A stretch of 64,000 nt of DNA from Phytophthora sp. 'mugwort' (GCA_033558025.1 JAUCEF010000004.1:620001-684000), one strand, 5' to 3'. Counted from the first letter of the stretch, positions 29,053 through 40,660 are shown. Translations and numbers: made by a program. The notes: generated by a model not told the origin, from the sequence alone.

Positions 29053-30566
29053 CTAAAACTTGGACACGTCACGGCCCACGAGGATTGCCTTCAGCCAGTC
29101 GAGCGGCACCTGCAAGCGGAGTCGCCAGCTTCCCAGCTTTGTCAAATACGCACTACGCCAGAGGAACCAGGCCTTCCAACCGCTGAGCGTGATTCTGTCG
29201 TCGTCGCGGGGGTGGGCCTCGAAAAGACCCTCGTACGAGCCAATATACGCCATCATACCCTTGCTCTGGAAAGCGAAGGGCTTGGCTGGTGCCGGGTTCT
29301 TGCCACGAAGCAGTGAAGTGAGGTAGTTGGCCTGCGACTGCGCCTTCTGGGCAGTAGCCGGCAGCGGGTAGTCGAGAATCTCGGCGCAGTCGCCAATCGA
29401 AAACACGTTCGAGCGGCGCGGCATTCCCCACGGGGCTTTCTCTTCAACCTCAGCGGCGCCCAATACCTGACAGTATTGGTTCGTTAAGATATTGCCGCGC
29501 TTGCTCTTCTCAAACACAGTCAGCGACTTGGTGAGTTCGTTTGGACCCACGCCCGCAGTCCAAACGACCAGCGCAGAGGAAATTTTTTCACCCCCTTCAA
29601 CCGTCACACCTTCTGCCGTGACTTCAATGCAATTCTTCTTGACAATCTTCATCGTACTGCGCTTCTGAATCTTGCGCAGCGCCACAGCGCGCAGGTGCTT
29701 GTCGAAACCATTCAGAATCTCACCGGAGTCCACCAGTGTCACGCCCAGGTGCTTGGACGTCTGCGGATACTTGTGTACCAGGTCCTGCAGCACCAGATCG
29801 TACAACTCGGCGCAGAACTCGATGCCTGTGGGGCCGCCGCCCACCACAACGAAGTGCAGCAGACGCTGCTTCTCCTCAGGCGTGACTCCGGGCTGTGTAG
29901 CCGCCTCGAAGTTCTCCAGAATGCGGTTGCGGATCCTCTGCGCGTGGTGAATCTCCTTGAGGAAGAACGCGTGCTCTTTCACGCCAGGTAGTCCGAAAGT
30001 GAGCGGGCGAGAACCGCAAGCGAGCACCAACGCGTCGTATTTAATGTCATACTTGCGGTGACGACTCTCGGCACTGATGGCTGACTCGACATTCAAAAGC
30101 TTCTTCACCGGGTCGATGTCCTGCACCTTGGCGAAGTGGAAGTCGCTCTCGTGGCTGAACATGCTGTCGCGCAGGGGCTCGATGATCGAACGGAACTCGA
30201 GCGTACCCACAGTCGTGCTGGCCAGCAGCGGCGTGTACAGGAAATGCTGTGGGTTAATACAAACGCGTCAGTTAGTTGAAGTACTAGCCATTTTGGCACT
30301 TGAGGCTGTGCACGTACGTTGCGCTTGGAGACCACAACGAGGTCCACGGGTCGGCCAACGTTCACCTCGATGTCAACGAGGTGCTTGCGGCACTGTGTGA
30401 ACATCTGGTAGCCGGCCCAGCCCGTGCCGACGATGACGAGCTGGAAGTTCTCAGGCTTTTTGAACTCGTCCTGTCGGACGTCCAACGACGACGACGCGCG
30501 CTTCCACCAGGCCGAGCTGGTGCTGCGCGCCGTCTTGGACACGTTGGCGAGTTGGCGGGCCCACAT
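29053..30566 (-). CDS. Type II (alternative) NADH:ubiquinone oxidoreductase, copy B
   Basis: There are two exons on the minus strand, 30318-30566 and 29053-30246, with a 71-nt phase-0 intron (AAC|GTACGT ... CCACAG|CAT), giving 480 residues. The presequence is short and basic (MWARQLANVSKTARSTSSAW). The FAD motif VIVGTGWAGYQ is at 47-52, and the NADH motif GGGPTG is about 219-224. Downstream sequence is nearly colinear with copy A (16688-18281), with long identical blocks such as FFLKEIHHAQ, LTKSLTVFEKSKRGNILTNQ and the C-terminal membrane-binding end. The intron sits after the same Arg-Asn codon pair in both copies. The N-terminal regions differ most, so the two may differ in import or in which side of the inner membrane they face. 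Confidence 0.94.
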
Positions 30567-31712
30567 GTTGCTCCGGTTCTCGGGTCTTGCGCGGCGCCGG
30601 GTAGAAACGTAAAGTGAGCGACTTAAGCTGGGACCAGGGGCCAACGTGTGTGTTTGTGGCGGGCAGCGACTTGTCGCGCCCGTTTAACACCAAGCAGTGG
30701 CGACTTGTTACCCAACATGCTACAGGTCGGACAGCGCTGGATACGTGCCACGTACGTGCCGCGATTGGCTGGTTTAACACGTGACCAGCGTAAGCTCGGA
30801 TTATGGGCACTGATGGTGCGGTGCTGAGAAAGACCCGTTGACATGTTAAGCCGATGGAAAGTGGACGTGGTTTGGGTTTGGCAGCATATCTACAGGATGT
30901 AGTGACTTCCGGTGGAGGATGCGAGTTTGCATGCTCATTCGTCACCATCGGAATGAATGAGACGCCACTTTTATTGCGACGCCCTTTTGAGCTGTGGATG
31001 GTAGAGAGAACTTGCGAAGCAACGAGAGTCGGCGACATGATGGCGATGCCGTCAACCTGCGATCATTAAAACACACACGGTAAAGGTAGTAGCTGGTGAC
31101 GCGTTGCAGAGCTTTAGCTATTGTACACATCCTGCTTGCCTGCTGGCAACAGATTAACGGCAGACTCGTTCGAGATTGGGAATAAATGTAGATCGAGGTT
31201 CATCCAACAGTGGGGGATCCGTGCACGCGTGCCCACGGGCGGTTGGAACTGTGTGGACTCACCGGTTTTGGCGTACACATCATCATATCCAATGCGAACT
31301 TCTCGCTTTCAAGCGTCAACCAAGTTTTTGCCATGAAATGATGATACACAGGGCATTGGATATTTGCTCAAGTCACATAGTCAACCTTAATTAAAATATA
31401 CACGATTAACAAAAAATACATTACACTTTAAGGCTAGTAAGCAACCTACTTAGCTACCCTACTTGCTATTTGGGATCGATTTGGGTCATGTGGACTTAAA
31501 AATTGGGTACGAAGTATCCAATTGGTGTCCAAAAAAGGTCCATTTTCTCGAAAGTGGGTACCCTGAAGGACCCATTTTAGTGTCCAGGAGGAAACTGGTG
31601 GACGTCCGGAGACGTCTCTGGGCCGAGTTGGACATTTGCAGGACCTTTCCGATGGGGTCTATACAAAAACCAAGTATAACCCGATGAACCAGGTGGTGGT
31701 GAGCCACCTACT
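30567..31712. other. Intergenic region without a supported gene
   Basis: This stretch holds the promoter side of NADH dehydrogenase B and AT-rich sequence near 31380-31440. No conserved open frame or RNA gene is seen. The end (31440-31700) may already belong to the repeat that follows. Confidence 0.4.
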
Positions 31713-32095
31713 TCTAGTGAGCTCAGATAGCTCAGCTGGTTAAGCATCCAGTGTCGGACGGAAGCGGCCAGGGTTCAATCCCCGGGCCGACCAGACCTTT
31801 CGGACGATGGTTGGAGTTTGGCCGCGAAGGTTGGGATATTTGGTCTTGTGACTGGACTGGTGGTCTTGGGGGCTACTGGGCGCCGTCTCATGGGCTGTAG
31901 GCCTGGAAGCACGGTTAGACCCGGTAGTTCTTGAGACTGCTTGACCGGGCACTTCAGTAGGAGAGATGAGGGTCGTGGTCTAGAGGGGCAAAGCCTCCCA
32001 GTCGTCGTCTCATGGGCTTGTAGGCCTGGTAGTACGCGCGGCTCGGGAGTGTGGCGCCGCTCTAGACCTCGATCCAAGGAGTAGTCTAGTGATGT
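31713..32095 (+). mobile_element. tRNA-headed SINE-like element
   Basis: The head has a perfect Pol III A box TAGCTCAGCTGG (31728-31739) and B box GGTTCAATCCC (31772-31782), 44 bases apart, as in a tRNA. The acceptor and anticodon stems do not pair, so it is not a functional tRNA. The body contains a diverged direct repeat of a CGTCTCATGGGCT-TGTAGGCCTGG-type segment (near 31882 and 32005). The 3' limit is uncertain because it merges with LINE-associated sequence. Confidence 0.55.
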
Positions 32096-32359
32096 CGTGC
32101 ATGCCATAACACGCGTAAGCGTCTGTAGCGTGTCGCGTTCTTCGCCCGCCTGTCCGCTAACGTGGGGCCCCGCCTGGGTTCAAAAATCCACACCGCCTTC
32201 GGGTACAGCAGACATAAGGCAACGCCCGCTAAGCGATCGGCAAATGGAGCCGGGAACTTGGCGTATGGGCGTGAAAGTGGTGGAGACTGAAGCCAGTAAT
32301 GGCCGAGCACGCCGGCGGCGGATTGTAAGACATCAGGATGAAGCCTTGAGCTTGTGGCC

Positions 32360-34427
32360 TTACCTTCGGGCCACAGGCGTCCCTTCCCGGCTACGGTTCA
32401 ACATGGCCGCGGGAAAGGAGCCCCGCTGACGGGTTTCCACCCCGCGATCGCTTGAATCTGCAGTCGTGAAGGTCGCCAACGCTCCGGACGTCTCTTCCCT
32501 GTCGTGGTTCAACATGTCCGCGAGTAAGGAGTCCCGCTGACGGGCTTCCGCCTCGTGGTCGCTTGGGCCATTGTCATCGAAGGGTGCCGACACAGGCAGT
32601 CCTCGCAATAAGGTGTGTAGTTGCCTACTCACCTGCGTGGACTGTCTTATTGCTTGCGCCTGGGTTGCCTGCCATAAGGCAGCAACATGAAGGTCAATCA
32701 GGGCGTGCACCCGAGCCTTGACGCCGATGAGACTTGTTCATACTCGTGGAAGCGGATGTCATTGCGGTGCGTCCATAGGCAGCGAAGTACCACAACTCTC
32801 ACTATGTGGAAGACCGCAAAGAGGCTGTAACCAAAGTCCTTTTTGGTTCGGGGCGTAGGCATGATGTCCGCGAAGTAGACCACAGTAGCCCACTCAATGG
32901 GAGACTCAAACCACTGTTGGAACACCTCAAGCCATTCCGCCCATACGGTTGCCGCAAAGTCACAATACCAAAAGAGATGGGAGACGGTTTCAATGACTCC
33001 ACACCCATGATGGCAGCGAGTCATAGCGCCTTGCACGTGCTGCAGCCTAAAGCCCACCCAAAGTGCGTTGTGCTGAAGTCTGTACAGCAAGTCCGCGTTC
33101 ACTGGTAGTACGTGCTTGTTCATCTTTAGGTCCCTGCCCCATACATTTGCGGGAGGCGCTTGTTCAAGGCCAAGTGCAGTCGTTGGCAAGCCGGGTACCT
33201 TGTACTGAACCAGGAGCTTGCGTATTAACGACACCGTGAGATCAGCGACTTCATAGCCACTGAAGCTCCAAGTATGGAGTGCGCAGCCGTAGTGTGGCTT
33301 GGGGCGGGGTCCAATGGGCATGTTGGCCAACGGTCGTAACTGCGAGTCAATCTTAGTTAAGAAAGATCCGCAGAAGCTCACGCTGTTAGCACGCCTAGGC
33401 TGGCCATGCTCACGGATGACTTGGGATAGCTTGGCGGCTTGAGGCGGGTATCCACTAAGCTCAAACAAGTCAGATATCCGATAAACCTTTAAGCGAATAA
33501 GGTCTTGGACAATTCCCAGGTTTGCGGCTCGCAGGGTCTTGGGCGTCTTGGTTGCAGTCGTGATATCCACATTGTCCAGCAGCGGCATTGTCAACTTGTC
33601 AAACTTGGTCATGTTGCGAGTGATCTTGGGGCGCAGTTTGGTGTTCCAAAGGAAGAGAACATGGTGCCAATACAAACCAAGCGGTCTCCATCGTCTTAGC
33701 CGTCGAGACACCACATGATGAGGGCTGTTCCAGACCGGCGCGTACAGGATGTCAAAGTCGCGCCCCCAAGGTTTCATCACGGAGTCAAACAGCGCAATGA
33801 CTGGGGCGGCCCATAAGGGTACATCATTCGGTGACTGGCGTACGGCCATGAGCAGCTTGCAGAGCATGTGTAGTTGGAGTCCCTCGATCATCGTTTTCAC
33901 AGGCGTTAAACCGAGGCCTCCCATGTGCATGGGCAACGTCCACCAAGCTCGGGGCACGATGTTCGAAGTAGAAGACTGGGTCATGAACCGTACTATCATG
34001 TCCTGGACTTGGTCTTGGAAACCAGTTTCAGGTATGTAGCAGACACTGGCCGTGTACCAGAGAACAGGCAAGATGATCTGTTGTAGGATGACCACTTGTC
34101 CTCGCAGAGTGCGTGCCCGGTACTTCCACAGTGAACACCTTGTCTGCATGTCCGCCAATATGTGCTGTAGCCGTGCCGCGTCTGTGAGCTTGGGACCGCA
34201 CTATATACCAAGCAGTTTGGCCGAGTCGTTGTTCCCAACAACCTTTAGTCCCAATTGTTGTAGTTCCTCACGGATGCTGTCAGTTTCACTGTTCCAGGGG
34301 TGGAACGGCAGCACCACGGTCTTGTTCTTGTTTCAGCTCCATGCCCGATGCCTCACAGAAGAGATCCACCAAGTCTAGTAGACGCTGAGTATCCCGCAGG
34401 TCCCTCAGTAGTCCAGTGCAGTCATCA
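32360..34427 (-). pseudogene. Truncated LINE (non-LTR) reverse transcriptase
   Basis: The longest intact part (32698-34158) encodes 486 residues of the C-terminal half of a LINE RT. It includes thumb-like sequence (LWKYRARTLRGQVVILQQII, PRAWWTLPMHMGGLGL) and the zf-RVT motif C-x3-C-x7-H-x4-C (CHHGCGVIETVSHLFWYC). Upstream, another frame gives SSDDCTGLLRDLRDTQRLLD, which holds the catalytic Asp-Asp box. An in-frame TAG lies at 34201-34203, and frameshifts occur near 34310 and 32705. The endonuclease and the fingers are absent because the element stops where the tandem array starts. A C-terminal extension continues to about 32360 in another frame. Non-functional. Confidence 0.85.
32379..32565. 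repeat. Diverged 111-bp-period direct repeat in the LINE 3' end
   Basis: Segments 32379-32454 and 32490-32565 match clearly (TTCAACATG..CCGCG...AAGGAG.CCCGCTGACGGG as the shared core, written with gaps). On the minus strand they encode a repeated ETRQRGS / EARQRDS motif in the LINE C-terminal extension. Confidence 0.6.
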
Positions 34428-34620
34428 GAGCTGCAGACATTTGCAAGAGCGGGTGTGACCGGATAATGCAGGAGGTGATGCCGAGTGAATTGGGGTGTAC
34501 GAGTATGGCAAGGGTATGATAATGTTATTCGCAGCATCCGTAGCGCTGTTTCGTTTGTGGTTTGTGTGCGGAGTACGATTTTGTGGTGTGAAAAATTGCG
34601 CGCTGCGTTCGGTTGTAAGA

Positions 34621-34692
34621 GCCCCTATAGCTCAGTGGTAGAGCACCCGCTTAGTAAGCGGAAGGTCGGTAGTTCAATCCTGCCTGGGGGCA
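34621..34692 (+). tRNA. tRNA-Thr(AGT), unit 1 (class A)
   Basis: The cloverleaf is complete in 72 bases: acceptor GCCCCTA/TGGGGGC, D arm GCTC-AGTGGTA-GAGC, anticodon arm CCCGC-TTAGTAA-GCGGA (27-43 is a C-A mismatch), five-base variable loop, T arm GGTAG-TTCAATC-CTGCC and discriminator A. Anticodon AGT (inosine after editing) reads ACU/ACC/ACA threonine codons. No CCA is encoded and there is no intron. Internal A and B boxes are intact. The first run of four T after the gene is at 34770-34773, 78 bases downstream. Confidence 0.96.
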
Positions 34693-35366
34693 AACTCCTT
34701 GCAACCGTTCACGTTGGCGCGCTCGTCGTGCCGCTCGTGATCGGGGCGTGCTGTGCGTCGTCTTTGCTCTTTTGGACTTGCTCCCTCCCACTGCCTCGTT
34801 GCCGCTTTAGAAGACTAATGCATGCCCAAGCCACCTCACGGCAGTCGACCGTCTGTGCCGCAACGCTGTGCTGTAGGAATGGCCGGTCAAGCATCGTATA
34901 CAAGCCGCTGAGTTCGCGCAGCGATCATCATCACACTCGGATCCGGGGTTGCCTGGTGGTGCGGCTCAACTTTCTCTGTGCGATCGCATCTCCGTATCAC
35001 TCGCCTGCGGCCAGTCCATCGCGGATGAGTTTACGTTATACTGTGCGGTCGCTGCAAAGTTCCCGTCGCTCGACTGCGGACTTCCTACGAGCGCGTCAAA
35101 TCTTTCTGCTGTAATCACGAATCGTCGCTATCGACTCTGCTAGCGCGTGTGCCGTCCTGGTCAGGCAATAGCCGAGCTGCAGACATTTGCAAGAGCGGGT
35201 GTGACCGGATAATGCAGGAGGTGATGCCGAGTGAATTGGGGTGTACGAGTATGGCAAGGGTATGATAATGTTATTCGCAGCATCCGTAGCGCTGTTTCGT
35301 TTGTGGTTTGTGTGCGGAGTACGATTTTGTGGTGTGAAAAATTGCGCGCTGCGTTCGGTTGTAAGA

Positions 35367-35438
35367 GCCCCTATAGCTCAGTGGTAGAGCACCCGCTTAG
35401 TAAGCGGAAGGTCGGTAGTTCAATCCTGCCTGGGGGCA
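35367..35438 (+). tRNA. tRNA-Thr(AGT), unit 2 (class A)
   Basis: Identical to unit 1. Confidence 0.96.
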
Positions 35439-36112
35439 AACTCCTTGCAACCGTTCACGTTGGCGCGCTCGTCGTGCCGCTCGTGATCGGGGCGTGCTGT
35501 GCGTCGTCTTTGCTCTTTTGGACTTGCTCCCTCCCACTGCCTCGTTGCCGCTTTAGAAGACTAATGCATGCCCAAGCCACCTCACGGCAGTCGACCGTCT
35601 GTGCCGCAACGCTGTGCTGTAGGAATGGCCGGTCAAGCATCGTATACAAGCCGCTGAGTTCGCGCAGCGATCATCATCACACTCGGATCCGGGGTTGCCT
35701 GGTGGTGCGGCTCAACTTTCTCTGTGCGATCGCATCTCCGTATCACTCGCCTGCGGCCAGTCCATCGCGGATGAGTTTACGTTATACTGTGCGGTCGCTG
35801 CAAAGTTCCCGTCGCTCGACTGCGGACTTCCTACGAGCGCGTCAAATCTTTCTGCTGTAATCACGAATCGTCGCTATCGACTCTGCTAGCGCGTGTGCCG
35901 TCCTGGTCAGGCAATAGCCGAGCTGCAGACATTTGCAAGAGCGGGTGTGACCGGATAATGCAGGAGGTGATGCCGAGTGAATTGGGGTGTACGAGTATGG
36001 CAAGGGTATGATAATGTTATTCGCAGCATCCGTAGCGCTGTTTCGTTTGTGGTTTGTGTGCGGAGTACGATTTTGTGGTGTGAAAAATTGCGCGCTGCGT
36101 TCGGTTGTAAGA

Positions 36113-36184
36113 GCCCCTATAGCTCAGTGGTAGAGCACCCGCTTAGTAAGCGGAAGGTCGGTAGTTCAATCCTGCCTGGGGGCA
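36113..36184 (+). tRNA. tRNA-Thr(AGT), unit 3 (class A)
   Basis: Identical to unit 1. Confidence 0.96.
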
Positions 36185-36858
36185 AACTCCTTGCAACCGT
36201 TCACGTTGGCGCGCTCGTCGTGCCGCTCGTGATCGGGGCGTGCTGTGCGTCGTCTTTGCTCTTTTGGACTTGCTCCCTCCCACTGCCTCGTTGCCGCTTT
36301 AGAAGACTAATGCATGCCCAAGCCACCTCACGGCAGTCGACCGTCTGTGCCGCAACGCTGTGCTGTAGGAATGGCCGGTCAAGCATCGTATACAAGCCGC
36401 TGAGTTCGCGCAGCGATCATCATCACACTCGGATCCGGGGTTGCCTGGTGGTGCGGCTCAACTTTCTCTGTGCGATCGCATCTCCGTATCACTCGCCTGC
36501 GGCCAGTCCATCGCGGATGAGTTTACGTTATACTGTGCGGTCGCTGCAAAGTTCCCGTCGCTCGACTGCGGACTTCCTACGAGCGCGTCAAATCTTTCTG
36601 CTGTAATCACGAATCGTCGCTATCGACTCTGCTAGCGCGTGTGCCGTCCTGGTCAGGCAATAGCCGAGCTGCAGACATTTGCAAGAGCGGGTGTGACCGG
36701 ATAATGCAGGAGGTGATGCCGAGTGAATTGGGGTGTACGAGTATGGCAAGGGTATGATAATGTTATTCGCAGCATCCGTAGCGCTGTTTCGTTTGTGGTT
36801 TGTGTGCGGAGTACGATTTTGTGGTGTGAAAAATTGCGCGCTGCGTTCGGTTGTAAGA

Positions 36859-36930
36859 GCCCCTATAGCTCAGTGGTAGAGCACCCGCTTAGTAAGCGGA
36901 AGGTCGGTAGTTCAATCCTGCCTGGGGGCA
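36859..36930 (+). tRNA. tRNA-Thr(AGT), unit 4 (class A)
   Basis: Identical to unit 1. Confidence 0.96.
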
Positions 36931-37604
36931 AACTCCTTGCAACCGTTCACGTTGGCGCGCTCGTCGTGCCGCTCGTGATCGGGGCGTGCTGTGCGTCGTC
37001 TTTGCTCTTTTGGACTTGCTCCCTCCCACTGCCTCGTTGCCGCTTTAGAAGACTAATGCATGCCCAAGCCACCTCACGGCAGTCGACCGTCTGTGCCGCA
37101 ACGCTGTGCTGTAGGAATGGCCGGTCAAGCATCGTATACAAGCCGCTGAGTTCGCGCAGCGATCATCATCACACTCGGATCCGGGGTTGCCTGGTGGTGC
37201 GGCTCAACTTTCTCTGTGCGATCGCATCTCCGTATCACTCGCCTGCGGCCAGTCCATCGCGGATGAGTTTACGTTATACTGTGCGGTCGCTGCAAAGTTC
37301 CCGTCGCTCGACTGCGGACTTCCTACGAGCGCGTCAAATCTTTCTGCTGTAATCACGAATCGTCGCTATCGACTCTGCTAGCGCGTGTGCCGTCCTGGTC
37401 AGGCAATAGCCGAGCTGCAGACATTTGCAAGAGCGGGTGTGACCGGATAATGCAGGAGGTGATGCCGAGTGAATTGGGGTGTACGAGTATGGCAAGGGTA
37501 TGATAATGTTATTCGCAGCATCCGTAGCGCTGTTTCGTTTGTGGTTTGTGTGCGGAGTACGATTTTGTGGTGTGAAAAATTGCGCGCTGCGTTCGGTTGT
37601 AAGA

Positions 37605-37676
37605 GCCCCTATAGCTCAGTGGTAGAGCACCCGCTTAGTAAGCGGAAGGTCGGTAGTTCAATCCTGCCTGGGGGCA
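37605..37676 (+). tRNA. tRNA-Thr(AGT), unit 5 (class A)
   Basis: Identical to unit 1. Confidence 0.96.
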
Positions 37677-38350
37677 AACTCCTTGCAACCGTTCACGTTG
37701 GCGCGCTCGTCGTGCCGCTCGTGATCGGGGCGTGCTGTGCGTCGTCTTTGCTCTTTTGGACTTGCTCCCTCCCACTGCCTCGTTGCCGCTTTAGAAGACT
37801 AATGCATGCCCAAGCCACCTCACGGCAGTCGACCGTCTGTGCCGCAACGCTGTGCTGTAGGAATGGCCGGTCAAGCATCGTATACAAGCCGCTGAGTTCG
37901 CGCAGCGATCATCATCACACTCGGATCCGGGGTTGCCTGGTGGTGCGGCTCAACTTTCTCTGTGCGATCGCATCTCCGTATCACTCGCCTGCGGCCAGTC
38001 CATCGCGGATGAGTTTACGTTATACTGTGCGGTCGCTGCAAAGTTCCCGTCGCTCGACTGCGGACTTCCTACGAGCGCGTCAAATCTTTCTGCTGTAATC
38101 ACGAATCGTCGCTATCGACTCTGCTAGCGCGTGTGCCGTCCTGGTCAGGCAATAGCCGAGCTGCAGACATTTGCAAGAGCGGGTGTGACCGGATAATGCA
38201 GGAGGTGATGCCGAGTGAATTGGGGTGTACGAGTATGGCAAGGGTATGATAATGTTATTCGCAGCATCCGTAGCGCTGTTTCGTTTGTGGTTTGTGTGCG
38301 GAGTACGATTTTGTGGTGTGAAAAATTGCGCGCTGCGTTCGGTTGTAAGA

Positions 38351-38422
38351 GCCCCTATAGCTCAGTGGTAGAGCACCCGCTTAGTAAGCGGAAGGTCGGT
38401 AGTTCAATCCTGCCTGGGGGCA
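38351..38422 (+). tRNA. tRNA-Thr(AGT), unit 6 (class A)
   Basis: Identical to unit 1. Confidence 0.96.
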
Positions 38423-39096
38423 AACTCCTTGCAACCGTTCACGTTGGCGCGCTCGTCGTGCCGCTCGTGATCGGGGCGTGCTGTGCGTCGTCTTTGCTCT
38501 TTTGGACTTGCTCCCTCCCACTGCCTCGTTGCCGCTTTAGAAGACTAATGCATGCCCAAGCCACCTCACGGCAGTCGACCGTCTGTGCCGCAACGCTGTG
38601 CTGTAGGAATGGCCGGTCAAGCATCGTATACAAGCCGCTGAGTTCGCGCAGCGATCATCATCACACTCGGATCCGGGGTTGCCTGGTGGTGCGGCTCAAC
38701 TTTCTCTGTGCGATCGCATCTCCGTATCACTCGCCTGCGGCCAGTCCATCGCGGATGAGTTTACGTTATACTGTGCGGTCGCTGCAAAGTTCCCGTCGCT
38801 CGACTGCGGACTTCCTACGAGCGCGTCAAATCTTTCTGCTGTAATCACGAATCGTCGCTATCGACTCTGCTAGCGCGTGTGCCGTCCTGGTCAGGCAATA
38901 GCCGAGCTGCAGACATTTGCAAGAGCGGGTGTGACCGGATAATGCAGGAGGTGATGCCGAGTGAATTGGGGTGTACGAGTATGGCAAGGGTATGATAATG
39001 TTATTCGCAGCATCCGTAGCGCTGTTTCGTTTGTGGTTTGTGTGCGGAGTACGATTTTGTGGTGTGAAAAATTGCGCGCTGCGTTCGGTTGTAAGA

Positions 39097-39168
39097 GCCC
39101 CTATAGCTCAGTGGTAGAGCACCCGCTTAGTAAGCGGAAGGTCGGTAGTTCAATCCTGCCTGGGGGCA
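39097..39168 (+). tRNA. tRNA-Thr(AGT), unit 7 (class A)
   Basis: Identical to unit 1. Confidence 0.96.
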
Positions 39169-39842
39169 AACTCCTTGCAACCGTTCACGTTGGCGCGCTC
39201 GTCGTGCCGCTCGTGATCGGGGCGTGCTGTGCGTCGTCTTTGCTCTTTTGGACTTGCTCCCTCCCACTGCCTCGTTGCCGCTTTAGAAGACTAATGCATG
39301 CCCAAGCCACCTCACGGCAGTCGACCGTCTGTGCCGCAACGCTGTGCTGTAGGAATGGCCGGTCAAGCATCGTATACAAGCCGCTGAGTTCGCGCAGCGA
39401 TCATCATCACACTCGGATCCGGGGTTGCCTGGTGGTGCGGCTCAACTTTCTCTGTGCGATCGCATCTCCGTATCACTCGCCTGCGGCCAGTCCATCGCGG
39501 ATGAGTTTACGTTATACTGTGCGGTCGCTGCAAAGTTCCCGTCGCTCGACTGCGGACTTCCTACGAGCGCGTCAAATCTTTCTGCTGTAATCACGAATCG
39601 TCGCTATCGACTCTGCTAGCGCGTGTGCCGTCCTGGTCAGGCAATAGCCGAGCTGCAGACATTTGCAAGAGCGGGTGTGACCGGATAATGCAGGAGGTGA
39701 TGCCGAGTGAATTGGGGTGTACGAGTATGGCAAGGGTATGATAATGTTATTCGCAGCATCCGTAGCGCTGTTTCGTTTGTGGTTTGTGTGCGGAGTACGA
39801 TTTTGTGGTGTGAAAAATTGCGCGCTGCGTTCGGTTGTAAGA

Positions 39843-39914
39843 GCCCCTATAGCTCAGTGGTAGAGCACCCGCTTAGTAAGCGGAAGGTCGGTAGTTCAAT
39901 CCTGCCTGGGGGCA
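39843..39914 (+). tRNA. tRNA-Thr(AGT), unit 8 (class A)
   Basis: Identical to unit 1. Confidence 0.96.
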
Positions 39915-40588
39915 AACTCCTTGCAACCGTTCACGTTGGCGCGCTCGTCGTGCCGCTCGTGATCGGGGCGTGCTGTGCGTCGTCTTTGCTCTTTTGGACT
40001 TGCTCCCTCCCACTGCCTCGTTGCCGCTTTAGAAGACTAATGCATGCCCAAGCCACCTCACGGCAGTCGACCGTCTGTGCCGCAACGCTGTGCTGTAGGA
40101 ATGGCCGGTCAAGCATCGTATACAAGCCGCTGAGTTCGCGCAGCGATCATCATCACACTCGGATCCGGGGTTGCCTGGTGGTGCGGCTCAACTTTCTCTG
40201 TGCGATCGCATCTCCGTATCACTCGCCTGCGGCCAGTCCATCGCGGATGAGTTTACGTTATACTGTGCGGTCGCTGCAAAGTTCCCGTCGCTCGACTGCG
40301 GACTTCCTACGAGCGCGTCAAATCTTTCTGCTGTAATCACGAATCGTCGCTATCGACTCTGCTAGCGCGTGTGCCGTCCTGGTCAGGCAATAGCCGAGCT
40401 GCAGACATTTGCAAGAGCGGGTGTGACCGGATAATGCAGGAGGTGATGCCGAGTGAATTGGGGTGTACGAGTATGGCAAGGGTATGATAATGTTATTCGC
40501 AGCATCCGTAGCGCTGTTTCGTTTGTGGTTTGTGTGCGGAGTACGATTTTGTGGTGTGAAAAATTGCGCGCTGCGTTCGGTTGTAAGA

Positions 40589-40660
40589 GCCCCTATAGCT
40601 CAGTGGTAGAGCACCCGCTTAGTAAGCGGAAGGTCGGTAGTTCAATCCTGCCTGGGGGCA
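40589..40660 (+). tRNA. tRNA-Thr(AGT), unit 9 (class A)
   Basis: Identical to unit 1. Confidence 0.96.

Noticed and set aside
31721..31792. A functional tRNA gene
   Set aside because: A and B boxes are perfect, but the acceptor and anticodon stems do not pair, so it was called a SINE head.
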